A stretch of 64,000 nucleotides of DNA from NCBI RefSeq assembly GCF_017357405.1, contig NZ_CP071597.1, forward strand, positions 372,001 to 436,000, in the 5' to 3' direction. Shown piece after piece: positions 45,193 to 53,401 of this stretch; the first letter of the stretch is position 1, and each line of letters starts with the position of its first letter. This DNA is from Halomontanus rarus (GTDB lineage Archaea > Halobacteriota > Halobacteria > Halobacteriales > Natrialbaceae). Under the pieces are notes generated by a model. It had not been told where the DNA came from and ran no database searches. It was given only the letters and a program-made list of their open reading frames with translations. A program made the position numbers and the translations under genes.

Positions 45193-46839
45193 ATGGACGG
45201 GACGGAAGCCGGTAGCGGGGGGACGGCCAGAGCAGCTCCCACGGGACCGACCGAGTCCGACGAACCCGACGGGTCGTCGGACGACCGAGAGCGCCTGCCG
45301 ATCGGCGTTACCCTCGTCGCAGCGGCGATCGCCGCCGCGGTCGTCGCTCCGCTCCTCTGGCTCGTCTCGACCGCGCTCGGACTCGGTCTCGAGACGCTCG
45401 TCGCACAGCTGACCGCGCCCCAATCGCTCGAGATCGCCGCCAACAGCGCCGTCATGGTGACGCTGGTGACCGCCGGCTCGGTCCTCATCGGCGTCCCGAT
45501 GGCGTATCTCACCGCCCGGACGGACGTTCCGTTCCGGCGCGCGCTCACCGTCGGCATCGCCTTGCCGCTCGTGATACCCAGCTACATCGGCGCCTTCGCC
45601 GCCGTCTCGATGTTCGGCCCGCGCGGGGAGATCCAGTCGCTGCTCGAGCCCTGGGGCGTCGAGTCGCTCCCGGAAATCTACGGACTCGCGGGCACGGTCG
45701 TCGTCCTGACCCTCTACACCTATCCGTACGTGTTCCTGACGACCCGCGCCGCGTTGCTCACGCTCGACGACCGACTGGTCGACGCCGCCCGGACGCTCAA
45801 CCACTCCCGGCTGGCGGCGATCCGCCGGGTCGTCCTCCCCCAGATCCAGCCAGCGATCGCCGCCGGCGCGTTGCTGGTCGCCCTCTACGCACTCTCGGAC
45901 TTCGGGACGCCCGCGATCATGCGCTTCGACGTCTACACACGGGTCATCTACACCCGACGGTTCGACCTCGAGTTCGCCTCGATGCTCTCCTTGCAGTTGC
46001 TCACCGTGACGCTGCTGATCCTCGCCCTCGAGTCGCGACTCCGTGGGGACGAGGTCGCCTCCGGCGGCCGAACACGCTCGAAGCGGGTGCCGCTGGGACG
46101 ACTGCGGTGGCCCGCCGTCGGGCTCTGTGCCAGCGTCATCGCGGTGGCCGTCGGACTCCCGATCCTCATCCTCGTCCTCTGGCTGCTCCGCAGCACCGCG
46201 ACGGGCGACGCCGGCGGCTCCCTGCTCGAGGTGGTCTGGAACTCCGTGCTCGTCTCGACCGCCGCCGCAGCGGTTGCGGCGGTCGCGTGCCTGCCGATCG
46301 CCTACCTCGCGGCGTACCACCGCGGTCGCATCGTCGACGCCCTCGAGCGGGCGACCTACCTCGGGTACGCCGCGCCGGGGGTCGTGCTGGGACTGGCGCT
46401 GGTGTTCGTCGGCTCACGGTTCCTGACGCCGATCTACCAGCAGTTGCCGCTGCTGATCTTCGCCTACGTCGTCCGATTCCTGCCTCAGGCCGTCGGGACG
46501 AGTCGGGCGGGGTTTCTCGGCATCGATCCGCAGTTGCCCGCCGCCGCGCGAACGTTCGGCCGCTCGCCGGTGGGCGCGTTCCGCTCCGTGACGCTGCCGC
46601 TGATCGCGCCCGGACTGCTCGCCGGCGCGGCGCTTGTGTTCCTGACCACGATGAAGGAACTGCCGGTGACGCTCCTGTTGCGTCCGTCGGGATTCGAGAC
46701 GCTCGTCACGCGCATCTGGCAGGCCGAGGAGGCGGGCTACTTCGGCGAGGCGGCGATCCCCGCGCTCGTCCTCGTGTTCGTCTCCGGACTGTCGATACTG
46801 TTCATCCTCTCGCAGGAAGGCTACGATGGCGGGTCCTGA
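45193..46839 (+). CDS. Fe3+ ABC transporter permease (FbpB/ThiP type)
   Basis: 548 residues, about twelve helices in two homologous halves. Each half carries the EAA loop with conserved Gly: 'DAARTLNHSRLAAIRRVVLPQI' (read in parts) and 'PAAARTFGRSPVGAFRSVTLPLI'. It forms the membrane channel for the binding protein encoded just upstream. The stop lies inside the next gene (14-base overlap), so all these genes are one operon. The ATPase must come from elsewhere in the genome. Confidence 0.88.
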   Translation: MDGTEAGSGGTARAAPTGPTESDEPDGSSDDRERLPIGVTLVAAAIAAAVVAPLLWLVSTALGLGLETLVAQLTAPQSLEIAANSAVMVTLVTAGSVLIGVPMAYLTARTDVPFRRALTVGIALPLVIPSYIGAFAAVSMFGPRGEIQSLLEPWGVESLPEIYGLAGTVVVLTLYTYPYVFLTTRAALLTLDDRLVDAARTLNHSRLAAIRRVVLPQIQPAIAAGALLVALYALSDFGTPAIMRFDVYTRVIYTRRFDLEFASMLSLQLLTVTLLILALESRLRGDEVASGGRTRSKRVPLGRLRWPAVGLCASVIAVAVGLPILILVLWLLRSTATGDAGGSLLEVVWNSVLVSTAAAAVAAVACLPIAYLAAYHRGRIVDALERATYLGYAAPGVVLGLALVFVGSRFLTPIYQQLPLLIFAYVVRFLPQAVGTSRAGFLGIDPQLPAAARTFGRSPVGAFRSVTLPLIAPGLLAGAALVFLTTMKELPVTLLLRPSGFETLVTRIWQAEEAGYFGEAAIPALVLVFVSGLSILFILSQEGYDGGS

Positions 46840-49120
46840 TCGTTCACTCGGCCGGGTTCTACGATCGGTCCCTCGAGTGCGAACCGCGGTCCGTCGACGC
46901 CCCGGTACCGGCTACCGGATCGCCGCCGGTCTCCTCGCCACACTGACCGGCCTGCTCGTGTTTTGGCTGGCGACGGACCTCTTTCCGTACCACTCGACCA
47001 ACGACGACGAGGGCGTCTACCTCCTGCAGGCGTCGATGCTCCTCGAGGGTCAGTTCCAGCTGTACGCGGGTGAACTCGCGGAGTCGTTTCGACCGTGGTT
47101 TTTCGTCGAGGACGACGGTCGACTCTACCCGAAGTACGCGCCGGTGCCGGCGGCGATCTTCGCGATCGGCACGGTACTCGGCGAACCCAGAATCTCGCTC
47201 GGACTGGTCGCGGCCGGGAACGTCGCGCTCCTCTCCGCGCTGGTCGCCGCCGCGTGGGACCGCCGAACGGCCCTGCTCGCGGCGCTCGCCCTCGTCGGGT
47301 CGCCGATGTTTCTCCTCGCTTCCTCGGTCTTCCTCCCGTACGCGCCGACGACGCTGCTGAACCTCGCATTCGCGTTCGCCTACGTTCGCGCCGTGCGACG
47401 AGAGAGCGTCGCGTACGCTGCGCTGGCGGGGGCGACCATCGGCCTCGCGTTCTTCGGTCGCCCCTATACCGCCGTCCTGTTCGCCGCCCCCTTCATCTGC
47501 CACGCCTGCTGGGTAATCGTCGACGGGGTTCGGCGGTCTCGGGCGGGCCGAGACTCGAAATCGACGTTCTCGTCGAGGATGGCCCCGCTGGCAACCGTCG
47601 CCGCCGTCGGACTGCTCGGCGTCGCCGCTGCGTTGCTGTACAATCGCGCGGTGACCGGTTCGGCGCTCGTGTTCCCCTACGAGGGGTTCGCGCCGCTGGA
47701 CGGTCCCGGGTTCGGCCACCGGGAACTCCTGGGTCACTCGATCGACTACACGCCGCGGCTCGCCGTGTGGGCCAACGCGCACGCGCTCTGGTACCTGTTC
47801 ACTCGCTGGATCGCCCTCGGTCCCCTGGGAGCGGCGCTCACCCTCGTTGGCGTCGCCGTTCACGCTCGAGGCGGTCGTCCCGCCGACATCGCCCGACTCG
47901 ACGACGCGACGCTGCGCTGGCTGTTCGTCGGGGTCGCGTGTTCGGTCGTCGCGGGCAACGTCCCCTTCTGGGGGACCCACAATATGCTGGCGACGGTGAC
48001 GGATCCGACCAACGGGCTGGTTTCTCTGTTCGGCCCGTTCTATCACTTCGACGTTCTCCTGCCGGTTTCGGGATTCGTAGCGGCCGGCGTCGTCGCGCTC
48101 GGCGGTCGGCTGCGGACGCTGGCCGAGGGCGGATTTCCGTCAGGCGTGACGTCGCGGCTCGGAATCGGCGATTCGGATCGGGACGGGAATTCGAACACGA
48201 ACCACCGTCTCGCGCGCCTCCTCGTCGTCGTTCTCGTCCTGACGAGTCTCCCCGTCGGCGTCGCCGCTCAGGCGGCCGTCCTCGAGGCGCCCCTCGAGCG
48301 AAACGCCGAGGAGACGGCCGTTCGCGAACCGGCCTACGAGCCGTTCGAGGAGACGGATCTCGAGGGCGCGCTGGTCTTCGTCCCGACGCCGTACGGCGAC
48401 TGGCTCGGCCACCCGTTCCAGCCGCTTCGCAACGAGCCCGACCTCGCCGGCGAGACGGTGTACGCGTTAGACCGCGACGTCGAGTCGAACTTCGAGGTGA
48501 TCGACGTCTACCCCGATCGCGACGTCTATCGCTACACCTACCGGGGCAGTTGGCCGCCGGACCGCGTTCGCGGCGTGACGGCGACGCTCGAGCCGCTCGA
48601 GGTGCGCTCGGGCGAGCGACTGGATTCGAACGTGACCGTCGGCGTCCCCGACCACGTCGTCGACGCGTCGGTGACGGTGACCAACGGGAGCGACAGCGTC
48701 CGGTACGACGTAACCGACGCGGCCGACCGGGACGAGATCGCGACGACGTGGACGCTGACGCCCGAGACGGCGAGCGTCGACGGACCGGCGCTCGCGCTCG
48801 AAGGGGAAGAGGGAGAGAGAGGAGAAGGGGAAGGTAAGGGCCGAAATGGCGGCGAAATCGACTTGCCCACCGACGGGGAGGGGACGATCTCGCTGCTCGT
48901 GACGCTGACTCAGGGCGAGGGCTCGACGCTCACCTATCGACTCGAGCTGGCCGTCCGAAGTGACGACGACCGCGTCGACGTCGTCTGGCCCGCGAAGACC
49001 CGGGTCTGCACACTGAGGACCGACTGCGGGCACGAAGAAACCTACCTCGCGGATCACCCCGACGAACACCTCGAGGGAGTGTGGGTCGAGACGTCTCCAT
49101 CCGTCGAACGCCCCGAGTGA
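46826..49120 (+). CDS. GT-C-like membrane glycosyltransferase with C-terminal extracytoplasmic domain
   Basis: 764 residues. The first ~510 hold roughly ten to twelve helices. Just after helix 1 there is an acidic loop 'STNDDEGVYLLQASMLLEG', resembling the catalytic D/E loop of GT-C (PMT/ArnT/GT39) enzymes that use polyprenyl-phosphate sugars. From ~520 a soluble part begins ('LVFVPTPYGDWLGHPFQ') with beta-rich segments, a Glu/Gly low-complexity loop (~655-675) and Cys-containing 'RVCTLRTDCGHEETYL'. Overlap with the permease implies co-expression. Acceptor and sugar are unknown. Confidence 0.65.
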   Translation: MAGPDRSLGRVLRSVPRVRTAVRRRPGTGYRIAAGLLATLTGLLVFWLATDLFPYHSTNDDEGVYLLQASMLLEGQFQLYAGELAESFRPWFFVEDDGRLYPKYAPVPAAIFAIGTVLGEPRISLGLVAAGNVALLSALVAAAWDRRTALLAALALVGSPMFLLASSVFLPYAPTTLLNLAFAFAYVRAVRRESVAYAALAGATIGLAFFGRPYTAVLFAAPFICHACWVIVDGVRRSRAGRDSKSTFSSRMAPLATVAAVGLLGVAAALLYNRAVTGSALVFPYEGFAPLDGPGFGHRELLGHSIDYTPRLAVWANAHALWYLFTRWIALGPLGAALTLVGVAVHARGGRPADIARLDDATLRWLFVGVACSVVAGNVPFWGTHNMLATVTDPTNGLVSLFGPFYHFDVLLPVSGFVAAGVVALGGRLRTLAEGGFPSGVTSRLGIGDSDRDGNSNTNHRLARLLVVVLVLTSLPVGVAAQAAVLEAPLERNAEETAVREPAYEPFEETDLEGALVFVPTPYGDWLGHPFQPLRNEPDLAGETVYALDRDVESNFEVIDVYPDRDVYRYTYRGSWPPDRVRGVTATLEPLEVRSGERLDSNVTVGVPDHVVDASVTVTNGSDSVRYDVTDAADRDEIATTWTLTPETASVDGPALALEGEEGERGEGEGKGRNGGEIDLPTDGEGTISLLVTLTQGEGSTLTYRLELAVRSDDDRVDVVWPAKTRVCTLRTDCGHEETYLADHPDEHLEGVWVETSPSVERPE

Positions 49121-49170
49121 GAGCGGCGTCACATCCCCGTTTCGACGGCGTCCGAGAGGGCAAGCATTAA

Positions 49171-49188
49171 GTTTAGGTTTGCCTAAAC
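49171..49188. promoter_or_regulatory. Inverted repeat GTTTAGG-N4-CCTAAAC, candidate iron-repressor site 3
   Basis: Perfect 7-base arms with a TTTG centre, 8 bases before the ATG at 49197 and directly after an A/T-rich TATA candidate (cattaag). It is the clearest copy of the motif in the window. Confidence 0.65.
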
Positions 49189-49196
49189 GACGAGCG

Positions 49197-49781
49197 ATGA
49201 AACTGACCCGACGGGACGCCGTCGCCGCGCTCGCCGCCGCCGGTGCCGTCGGCACCGTCGGTGCCGGAGGGTTGCTCGCGCGCGAACGGCTTCACGGAGG
49301 GGACGCGGACTCAGCCGAAACCGACGAGAATGAATCGAGCGAATCCGTCACTCTCTCGGAGACGGACACCGCGATGCTCGCGGCCGTCGCTCGAGCGGTC
49401 TACCCCTCCGAGGTGACGGGAATCGAGGAGTTCGTCGAGACCTACAGCCGCGGTCGGATCGATCGCGTTCGGAACGACGCCTACCGAGGGGGAGTGAGCG
49501 AGGCACTCGAGTACGTCGACGACCGCGCCCGCACGTGGTACGGGGAGCCGTATCTCGAACTCGATTCGGAGACGCAGGCGTCGGTGCTCGGCGAAATTGG
49601 CGCCGACCGCGCCGATCCGGCTCCCGATGGAACCGACGCGGAACGCGTTCGCCACTTCGTCGTCAACGAGGTCCTGTTCGCGCTGTACGCGTCGCCGGCC
49701 GGCGGCGAACTCGTGGGACTCGAGAACCCGCAGGGCTACCCGGGCGGGCTGGACTCCTACCAGCGGGGGCCCGACACGTGA
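49197..49781 (+). CDS. Gluconate-2-dehydrogenase-subunit-3-like protein, Tat-exported
   Basis: 194 residues, starting MKLTRRDAVAALAAAG, a twin-arginine signal. The mature part is helical, with 'SETDTAMLAAVARAVYPSEV' and a C-terminal 'ALYASPAGGELVGLENPQGYPGG', the family ending. In known systems this small subunit carries the flavoprotein subunit across the membrane. Its stop overlaps the GTG of the GMC oxidoreductase (GTGA at 49778-49781). It is the first gene after candidate iron box 3. Confidence 0.85.
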   Translation: MKLTRRDAVAALAAAGAVGTVGAGGLLARERLHGGDADSAETDENESSESVTLSETDTAMLAAVARAVYPSEVTGIEEFVETYSRGRIDRVRNDAYRGGVSEALEYVDDRARTWYGEPYLELDSETQASVLGEIGADRADPAPDGTDAERVRHFVVNEVLFALYASPAGGELVGLENPQGYPGGLDSYQRGPDT

Positions 49782-51409
49782 GTTCCCGCGTCGGTGGGAG
49801 GGCAGTCTCCGGAGCCGACACCGACCGATCGCCCGTCTCCGACGCGGACGTCTGCGTCGTCGGGGCCGGTCCCGCAGGAGCGCTCGTAGCCTCCCGGCTC
49901 GCGGCGCGAGGACGGCGTGTGGTCGTCCTCGAGGCGGGCCCGCGGTTCGACCCCGCGGATCGGCCCCAGCAGATGGAGCGCTCGATCGGACCCGTCGACG
50001 GCCGCGGCGATATCTGGGGGATGGGCGGCGACCGCGACGCGTACGCCTCGACGGGCGACCGGTTCTATCCGCTCAACGCCAACCGGGTGAAAGGGGTCGG
50101 CGGAACGACGCTGCACTGGCAGGGAATGGTCTACCGCCTCCACGAGAAGGACTTCGAGATGGACAGTCGGTACGGCCTCGCCGACGACTGGCCGATCGGC
50201 TACGACGACCTCCGTCCGTATTACGCCGAGGCAGAACGGGAACTCGGCGTGTCGGGCGCCGACGACAACCCATTCGGGCCGCCGCGGGAGGAGCCGTACC
50301 CGCTGCCCGCGTTCCCGCCCTCGTACAGCGACTCCATCTTCGCCGAGGCCTGCGAGGAACTCGAGATCGCGACCCACTCCGCGCCGAACGCGCGCAACTC
50401 CGAACCCGCCGACGGTCGCAGCGCCTGCGTCGGCTACGGCACCTGCCAGCCGGTCTGTCCCTCGGGCGCGAAGTACGACGCCACGGTCCACGTCGAGCGG
50501 GCCGAAGAAGCGGGCGCCCGAGTGATCGACCGCGCGCCGGTCCAGCGCCTCGCACACGACGCGTCGGGCGAGCGCCTCGAGGCTGCCGTCTACGCGACGC
50601 CGGACGGCGTCGAGCATCGACAGGAAGCCGACGCGTTCGTGCTGGCCGCGGGTGGCGTCGAGATTCCGCGACTGCTGTTGCTCTCCGAGTCGGAGGAACA
50701 CCCCGACGGGCTGGCGAACCGATCGGGCGCGGTGGGGCGGTACTTCACGGAACACCTCTTCGCGGGCGCGGGCGGGACGATCGACCGCGAGACCCGCCAG
50801 AACCACGTCGGCTTCATGACCAGCGAGTCCCACCAGTTCTACGACCACGAGGAGCCGGTACCGGGTAGCATCAAACTCGAGTTCCTCAACTACGCCGGGC
50901 CGTCGCCCGTCGAGATGGCCCTCACGGGGGATACGTTCGGCGACGAGTTACTCGCCGACCTCCGAGAGGCGTACGGCAACCACCTCGCGGTGGGTGCGCT
51001 GGTCGAGCAACTTCCCCGGTGGGAGAACCGGATCACGCTGGACGACTCGCGGACCGACGACCACGGCAATCCGGTGCCCGAGATCCGGTGGTCGGTCGGC
51101 GATCACGCCCGGCGGACGATCGAACGCGCGAACGAGATTCAGGTGGCGATCCTCGAGGCTCTCGACGCCGAGATCGAGTGGGTGGTCGGACCCGACGACA
51201 CCGGCCCCGCGGCCCACCACGTGGGGACGACGCGGATGGGAACCGACCCGGACGAGAGCGTGGTCGATCCCGCGCTTCGGACCCACGACCTCGAGAACTG
51301 CTGGATCGCCTCCTCGAGCGTCTTCGTGACCGGCGGGGCGTTGAACCCGACGCTGACGATCGCGGCGCTGGCGCTGAAGGGGGCGGAACACGTCGACGAG
51401 TGGTTGTAA
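49778..51409 (+). CDS. GMC-family FAD oxidoreductase (sugar/alcohol dehydrogenase type)
   Basis: The 543-residue product starts at GTG 49778, inside the stop of the small subunit. The FAD Rossmann motif GxGxxG is at residues 29-34 ('VVGAGPAGALVASRLAARG'). 'VGGTTLHWQGMVYRL', the Cys-rich 'CVGYGTCQPVCPSGAKYDA' and the C-terminal 'AAHHVGTTRMG' and 'GALNPTLTIAALALKGAEH' complete the gluconate/sorbitol dehydrogenase-like pattern. It probably oxidises a sugar or alcohol outside the membrane, exported on its partner's Tat signal. Confidence 0.88.
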   Translation: MSSRVGGRAVSGADTDRSPVSDADVCVVGAGPAGALVASRLAARGRRVVVLEAGPRFDPADRPQQMERSIGPVDGRGDIWGMGGDRDAYASTGDRFYPLNANRVKGVGGTTLHWQGMVYRLHEKDFEMDSRYGLADDWPIGYDDLRPYYAEAERELGVSGADDNPFGPPREEPYPLPAFPPSYSDSIFAEACEELEIATHSAPNARNSEPADGRSACVGYGTCQPVCPSGAKYDATVHVERAEEAGARVIDRAPVQRLAHDASGERLEAAVYATPDGVEHRQEADAFVLAAGGVEIPRLLLLSESEEHPDGLANRSGAVGRYFTEHLFAGAGGTIDRETRQNHVGFMTSESHQFYDHEEPVPGSIKLEFLNYAGPSPVEMALTGDTFGDELLADLREAYGNHLAVGALVEQLPRWENRITLDDSRTDDHGNPVPEIRWSVGDHARRTIERANEIQVAILEALDAEIEWVVGPDDTGPAAHHVGTTRMGTDPDESVVDPALRTHDLENCWIASSSVFVTGGALNPTLTIAALALKGAEHVDEWL

Positions 51410-51467
51410 GCCGGAAAGGTGTGGGGACCGGAGACGACAGGACCGAGAGCTGTGAGAGCGACGAGAC

Positions 51468-52187
51468 TCAGCCGAAGAACTGCCGGTACCGCTCCTCCGC
51501 GCACACCTTCAGGATCGACCCCAGAATCTCGGCACCGCCCTGGAGCGGGTCGAGTTTCGTCTCGCCGAGCCGGTCGGCGTAGTCGATCGGTTCCTCGCGG
51601 ACGTCGTACCCTCTGGCGACGGGGCGGAGCAGCAACTCGGCCGAGAGGCCGGTGTTCTGGGTCCACTCGATCTCGCGGACGAGCGGCCGGTGATACGCCC
51701 GCATCCCCGTCGTCGTGTCGTGGACTCGAGTTCCGAGGAGGAGGCTCGCGACGGCGGCGAACCCCTGATTTCCAAGCCGGTTGAACGCCGGCATCGCGTC
51801 GGCCCCGTGATAGAGTCGGTCGCCCGAGACCACGTCGTACCCCCGATTGATCAGGTCCAGAAAGTCCGGAATCCGGTCCATAGGGTACGTGTCGTCGCAG
51901 TCGGTCGTGACGATCACGTCCCCCTCCGCCGTGAGAATCGCCTCACGGACGGCGACGCCGTACCCCTGCGGACGCTGCTGGACGACTCGAGCGCCGCGGT
52001 CGCGGGCGATCTCCGGCGTCCGATCCGAGGAGCCGTCGACACAGACGACCTCCGCGCGGCCCTCAGTGTAGCGGTCGATATCGTCGAGAACGGTGCCCAC
52101 GGCTTCCTCCTCGTTGTACGTTCCCATGACGACGCTGACGTCCTCGAGCGTGTACTCTCGCGACTGCGACGCGTTCGTATCGGTCAT
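51468..52187 (-). CDS. GT2 glycosyltransferase, dolichyl-phosphate mannose/glucose synthase type
   Basis: 239 residues starting MTDTNASQSREY. 'VVMGTYNEEEAVGTVLDDI', 'EVVCVDGSSDRTPEIA', the DxD-type 'VTTDCDDTYPMDRIPDF' and 'GFAAVASLLLGTRVHDTTTGMRAY' (split) are as in polyprenyl-phosphate hexose synthases. The C-terminal transmembrane anchor of some relatives is missing. It would load a sugar on the lipid carrier used by GT-C enzymes such as the 46826 product. A degenerate copy of the iron box lies 25 bases before the ATG. Confidence 0.85.
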   Translation of the reverse strand: MTDTNASQSREYTLEDVSVVMGTYNEEEAVGTVLDDIDRYTEGRAEVVCVDGSSDRTPEIARDRGARVVQQRPQGYGVAVREAILTAEGDVIVTTDCDDTYPMDRIPDFLDLINRGYDVVSGDRLYHGADAMPAFNRLGNQGFAAVASLLLGTRVHDTTTGMRAYHRPLVREIEWTQNTGLSAELLLRPVARGYDVREEPIDYADRLGETKLDPLQGGAEILGSILKVCAEERYRQFFG

Positions 52188-52211
52188 AGAATCGGGTTGT
52201 GATCCGCGGTA

Positions 52212-52229
52212 TTTTAGGCTTGCCAAAAA
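52212..52229. promoter_or_regulatory. Imperfect TTTTAGGC-TT-GCCAAAAA, weak candidate iron-repressor site 4
   Basis: Inverted arms with one or two mismatches overlap the likely TATA element (minus strand cctaaaata) 25-42 bases before the ATG at 52187. It matches the left half of sites 1-3 (TTAGG) but not the right. Confidence 0.35.
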
Positions 52230-52548
52230 ACCCCGATGCGAAGGGATTCCGATGCGGAAGGGATCGACGGTGGAACGCCCGACACGTCGCGAACGGCGGC
52301 CGAACACGGAACGTGTTTTCACCGGCCGCGGATATCGACGACCAGCTGACGACGCTCGAGCGAATTCGCGTTTGTCCGATCGAGTCACTCGACGCGGCGA
52401 CCCGTGAGACGGCTTGGATCGTCGACAACGGCGGCCTCGAGCGGGACCGACGGTGCGCGATCGTCGATTCGGGCGGCGAGAACGTTGCGCGACGAGCCGT
52501 TCGCGTGAGTTCCGCGTTTGCACGCAACCCGTACACCGCCGCTGGCGA

Positions 52549-53163
52549 TCAGCCGACCGTCTGCGTCTGCGCGTCGAGCGCCGTCACCGTGTAGTAGGCT
52601 GCGCCCTCCGGAACGACGACCTCCAGCGAGAGCGTCGCCTGCTCGTCGGCGCCGAACGCGTGCTCAGCGGTCGCGGCGTCGTCGAGTTCCGTCCCGGTCT
52701 CGTCGTAGAACGTGACGGCGACGACGACACGTCGATCGGTCCCGCCGTTGACGACGGTCACGACGAGTTCGGCCATCTCACCGTGAAGTCCCGTGACGAC
52801 GCTATCTCCTCTCTCGCCCTCGCTGTCTCCCTCGCCCTCGTCCTCCTCCGTTCGAATCGTCGCTTCGATCACCGCGAGGTCTTCGCCGGTCTGGGACACC
52901 GACTCGCGGTAGATCCGGATCCGATTTCGGATCGCTTCGAGTCGGCGAGCCGGCCGGTCCGACGTCTGCTCCTGGGCGCGCAACAGCGCCGCGTCGGCGT
53001 CGTCTAAGTGCGAAGAGCGGGCCCGACTCGTGGCCTCGCTGTTCGCGAACTCCTCGAGACTGCTTCGCGCCTCGGCGACCGCCGTTTGTGGATCGCCGCT
53101 CACCGTGGATTCGATCGATGCGAGGTCGTCGTCGACGGCGATGATCGCGGGTCGGTTGGTCAT
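52549..53163 (-). CDS. Helical plus beta-domain protein, unknown function
   Basis: 204 residues starting MTNRPAIIAVDDDL. Residues 1-100 are helical with heptad-like spacing ('AVAEARSSLEEFANSEATS', 'LEAIRNRIRIYRESV'). A Glu/Gly/Asp spacer coded by CTCGCC hexamers follows, then a beta-sandwich-like domain of about 80 residues ('ELVVTVVNGGTDRRVVVAV', 'TLSLEVVVPEGAAYYTVTAL'). No signal peptide is visible. It is divergent from the actin-like/coiled-coil gene across 238 bases. Confidence 0.65.
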   Translation of the reverse strand: MTNRPAIIAVDDDLASIESTVSGDPQTAVAEARSSLEEFANSEATSRARSSHLDDADAALLRAQEQTSDRPARRLEAIRNRIRIYRESVSQTGEDLAVIEATIRTEEDEGEGDSEGERGDSVVTGLHGEMAELVVTVVNGGTDRRVVVAVTFYDETGTELDDAATAEHAFGADEQATLSLEVVVPEGAAYYTVTALDAQTQTVG

Positions 53164-53232
53164 ATCGGCCGTTCGCCGACGGGCCAAGTCAGCGTTCGGC
53201 TTGCACGACGGTGGTTTCCGGTTCGGTGGAGA

Positions 53233-53264
53233 GACGGAGGGACGGAGGGACGGAGGGACGGAGA
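53233..53264 (+). repeat. Tandem 8-base repeat GACGGAGG (four copies)
   Basis: Three perfect units and one with a single change lie in the divergent intergenic region, 138-169 bases before the ATG at 53402. They may be a binding array or simply slipped-strand expansion. Confidence 0.6.
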
Positions 53265-53401
53265 AACGGAAGGGCGCAGTCGAACGTCACACCGGAAGCC
53301 GTCTCGACCCGTCGTTTTCCTCGCTTCGCGTCGCGTCTGTAATTTTCAATTTTGGTATTCGGGGCCAAACTACCAATAGGGTGCCCCGTTTCAGCGGTGG
53401 C

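Noticed and set aside
46859..48046. 395-codon minus-strand frame opposite the GT-C-like gene
   Set aside because: Arg/Glu-rich shadow with no hydrophobic pattern or motif.
53233..53264. Possible CRISPR-like array
   Set aside because: Units are 8 bases with no spacers; simple tandem repeat, not CRISPR.
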